Positions 22,341-23,455 of a DNA stretch of 23,455 bases are shown one piece after another. The position numbers and the translations under genes were made by a program. The notes beneath the pieces were generated by a model. That model searched no databases. It was not told the origin of the DNA and was given only the letters and a program-made list of their open reading frames with translations. The first letter of the stretch is position 1, and the number at the start of each line of letters is the position of its first letter. Source of the DNA: Clostridiaceae bacterium UBA6110 (GTDB lineage: Bacteria; Bacillota; Clostridia; Clostridiales; Clostridiaceae); the NCBI GenBank assembly GCA_002428415.1, contig DIWI01000040.1, positions 1 to 23,455 of the forward strand, read 5' to 3'.

Positions 22341-23455
22341 GTGAGTGTAAATGAAATTACCAATCCAAATACCAATACCGATTTCGGATCCGATGTTAAG
22401 GTACTACCGGCAAAGGAACTGCTAAAGCGCATAGGGCCAGGACTAATAGCAACAGGCATTGTCATAGGACCGGGCGCAATTACTACCGCTTCGATGATTG
22501 GCGCTAACTATGGATATGCACTAATTTGGCTACTCATACCGATAGTTCTTATGGGAATAACATTCATGATGGTAACAAACCGGTTGGCGATATTGACCGG
22601 GCTTCCTACCATCCATTCAATCAGAAAGTATTACGGACCGGTCGCTGCCAATGTGGTGGGAATTGCAACATTTTTAGCCTGCCTGTTCTTCACTATTGGT
22701 AACGTAACTGGTACAGGTGCAGGTGTCACCCTAATTTCCGGAGTCAACTGGAAAATCGGATCGGCATTGATGGTGGCTGTTGTTGTATACTGTTATTTCG
22801 GCAAAAACGTCTACTCAAAGGTTGAAAAAATTATTACCCTATGTATATTGGCGATGATCGTATCTTTCTATGCAACCATAATTGGAGTCGGAGGCCCTAA
22901 CTGGGGTGATATGGCAGGCGGATTTACCAGCTTTGCAGTTCCTGCAGGCAGTCTTGCCACAGCACTGGCTTTCATATCCACTAATGCTGCTGTAACAACG
23001 GGTGTTTACAACACCTACCTCGGTAAAGAAAAGAAGTGGAGGAAAGAAGACCTTTTCAACGGAGTCATGCTGACTGACGCTGCAATACATATATTAAGTG
23101 TCGTAATGATCTCTGGTGCAATTATTCTTGTCGGTGCAATAGTACTCCATCCATCAGGATCGACAATAAAGGCACCTGCACAGTTAGCTGAGATGCTGTT
23201 CCCCATCATGGGCAATGCAGCAAAATATGTAATGGGAATAGCGCTCCTTGGAGCTGGCTTCTCATCACTGCTTGGTAATACACAAAGAGGAATGGTTCTT
23301 CTTGGTGCTGGCTTCGAAAAGGAAGTTGCTCTTGAGTCAAAATGGGTCAAGTATGGCAGCCTGGCTTCATTAATTTTCGGAATGGCGGTCGCTTATAGTT
23401 TTGGAGGTTCTCCGACACAACTTATACTTTTCGCGAATCTGGCTACTTCAATCTC
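22341..23455 (+). CDS. Nramp-fold transporter without metal-site motifs (runs off right edge)
   Basis: 371 codons are present and the frame is open to the window's end. The start is GTG at 22341 with GGGGGG six bases before it. At least nine membrane segments are visible. The fold is Nramp-like, with 'RIGPGLIATGIVIGPGAITTA' (as two GPG segments near residues 32 and 43) and a conserved charged loop after TM6. However, the TM1 metal motif DPGN is replaced by 'MIGANYG' (52-58) and the TM6 MPH region by 'AAVTTGVYNTYLG', so the usual Asp, Asn and Met ligands are not all there. This makes Mn2+/Fe2+ transport doubtful. Being next to a DapA-like lyase, it may import that enzyme's organic substrate. 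Annotation pipelines would probably call it a divalent metal transporter. Confidence 0.8.
   Translation, partial: MSVNEITNPNTNTDFGSDVKVLPAKELLKRIGPGLIATGIVIGPGAITTASMIGANYGYALIWLLIPIVLMGITFMMVTNRLAILTGLPTIHSIRKYYGPVAANVVGIATFLACLFFTIGNVTGTGAGVTLISGVNWKIGSALMVAVVVYCYFGKNVYSKVEKIITLCILAMIVSFYATIIGVGGPNWGDMAGGFTSFAVPAGSLATALAFISTNAAVTTGVYNTYLGKEKKWRKEDLFNGVMLTDAAIHILSVVMISGAIILVGAIVLHPSGSTIKAPAQLAEMLFPIMGNAAKYVMGIALLGAGFSSLLGNTQRGMVLLGAGFEKEVALESKWVKYGSLASLIFGMAVAYSFGGSPTQLILFANLATSI

Overview
The window reads as a chromosomal piece of a low-to-moderate-GC Firmicute, most likely an anaerobic member of Clostridia. Most genes have strong AGGAGG-type ribosome sites, with frequent GTG or TTG starts. 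The content fits an anaerobe that lives on organic acids: an EtfBA/hydroxyacid dehydrogenase operon, a CitMHS carboxylate transporter, a sigma-54 activator, an EFR1-type ferredoxin and a MecA-like penicillin-binding protein. Species and substrates cannot be fixed from the sequence alone. I saw no rRNA, tRNA, CRISPR array or intact mobile element.

Left part (1-1533): the 5' end of a GT4 glycosyltransferase leaves the window on the minus strand. It is followed by a more AT-rich stretch with a lone DUF3825 protein gene and several dyads and terminators.

Organic acid block 1 (1534-7119, minus strand): a CitMHS transporter, an AtuA-family (DUF1446) protein and the separately encoded AtuA C-terminal domain form one operon. 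It is preceded by a near-consensus -24/-12 (sigma-54) promoter and three TTCCA-N6-TGGAA dyads. The dyads lie between this promoter and the gene for a PAS/AAA+/Fis-type sigma-54 activator, which sits downstream of an ArAE-type exporter in its own operon. The block looks like a self-contained substrate-sensing circuit. A GyrI-like effector-binding protein is divergent from it.

Organic acid block 2 (8014-12426, plus strand): etfB, etfA, a YkvI-family transporter and a GlcD-type FAD dehydrogenase are tightly packed. They look like an electron-transferring (possibly confurcating) hydroxyacid dehydrogenase with its own transporter.

Envelope block (12544-18129, minus strand): a lipoprotein with a putative zinc-ribbon tail is coupled by TAATG to a MecA-like penicillin-binding protein whose catalytic SxxK motif reads ATLV. 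Two small membrane proteins, an Ldh_2-family dehydrogenase and a YhhN-like membrane protein follow.

Right part (18130-23455): a 600-base gap without a gene, an EFR1-type flavodoxin/ferredoxin, and then a LacI-type regulator divergent from a DHDPS-family lyase and an Nramp-fold transporter. The transporter lacks the DPGN and MPH metal-site motifs and runs off the right edge. The intergenic region between the regulator and the lyase is dense with dyads. Together these look like a sugar-acid or keto-acid uptake and cleavage cassette.
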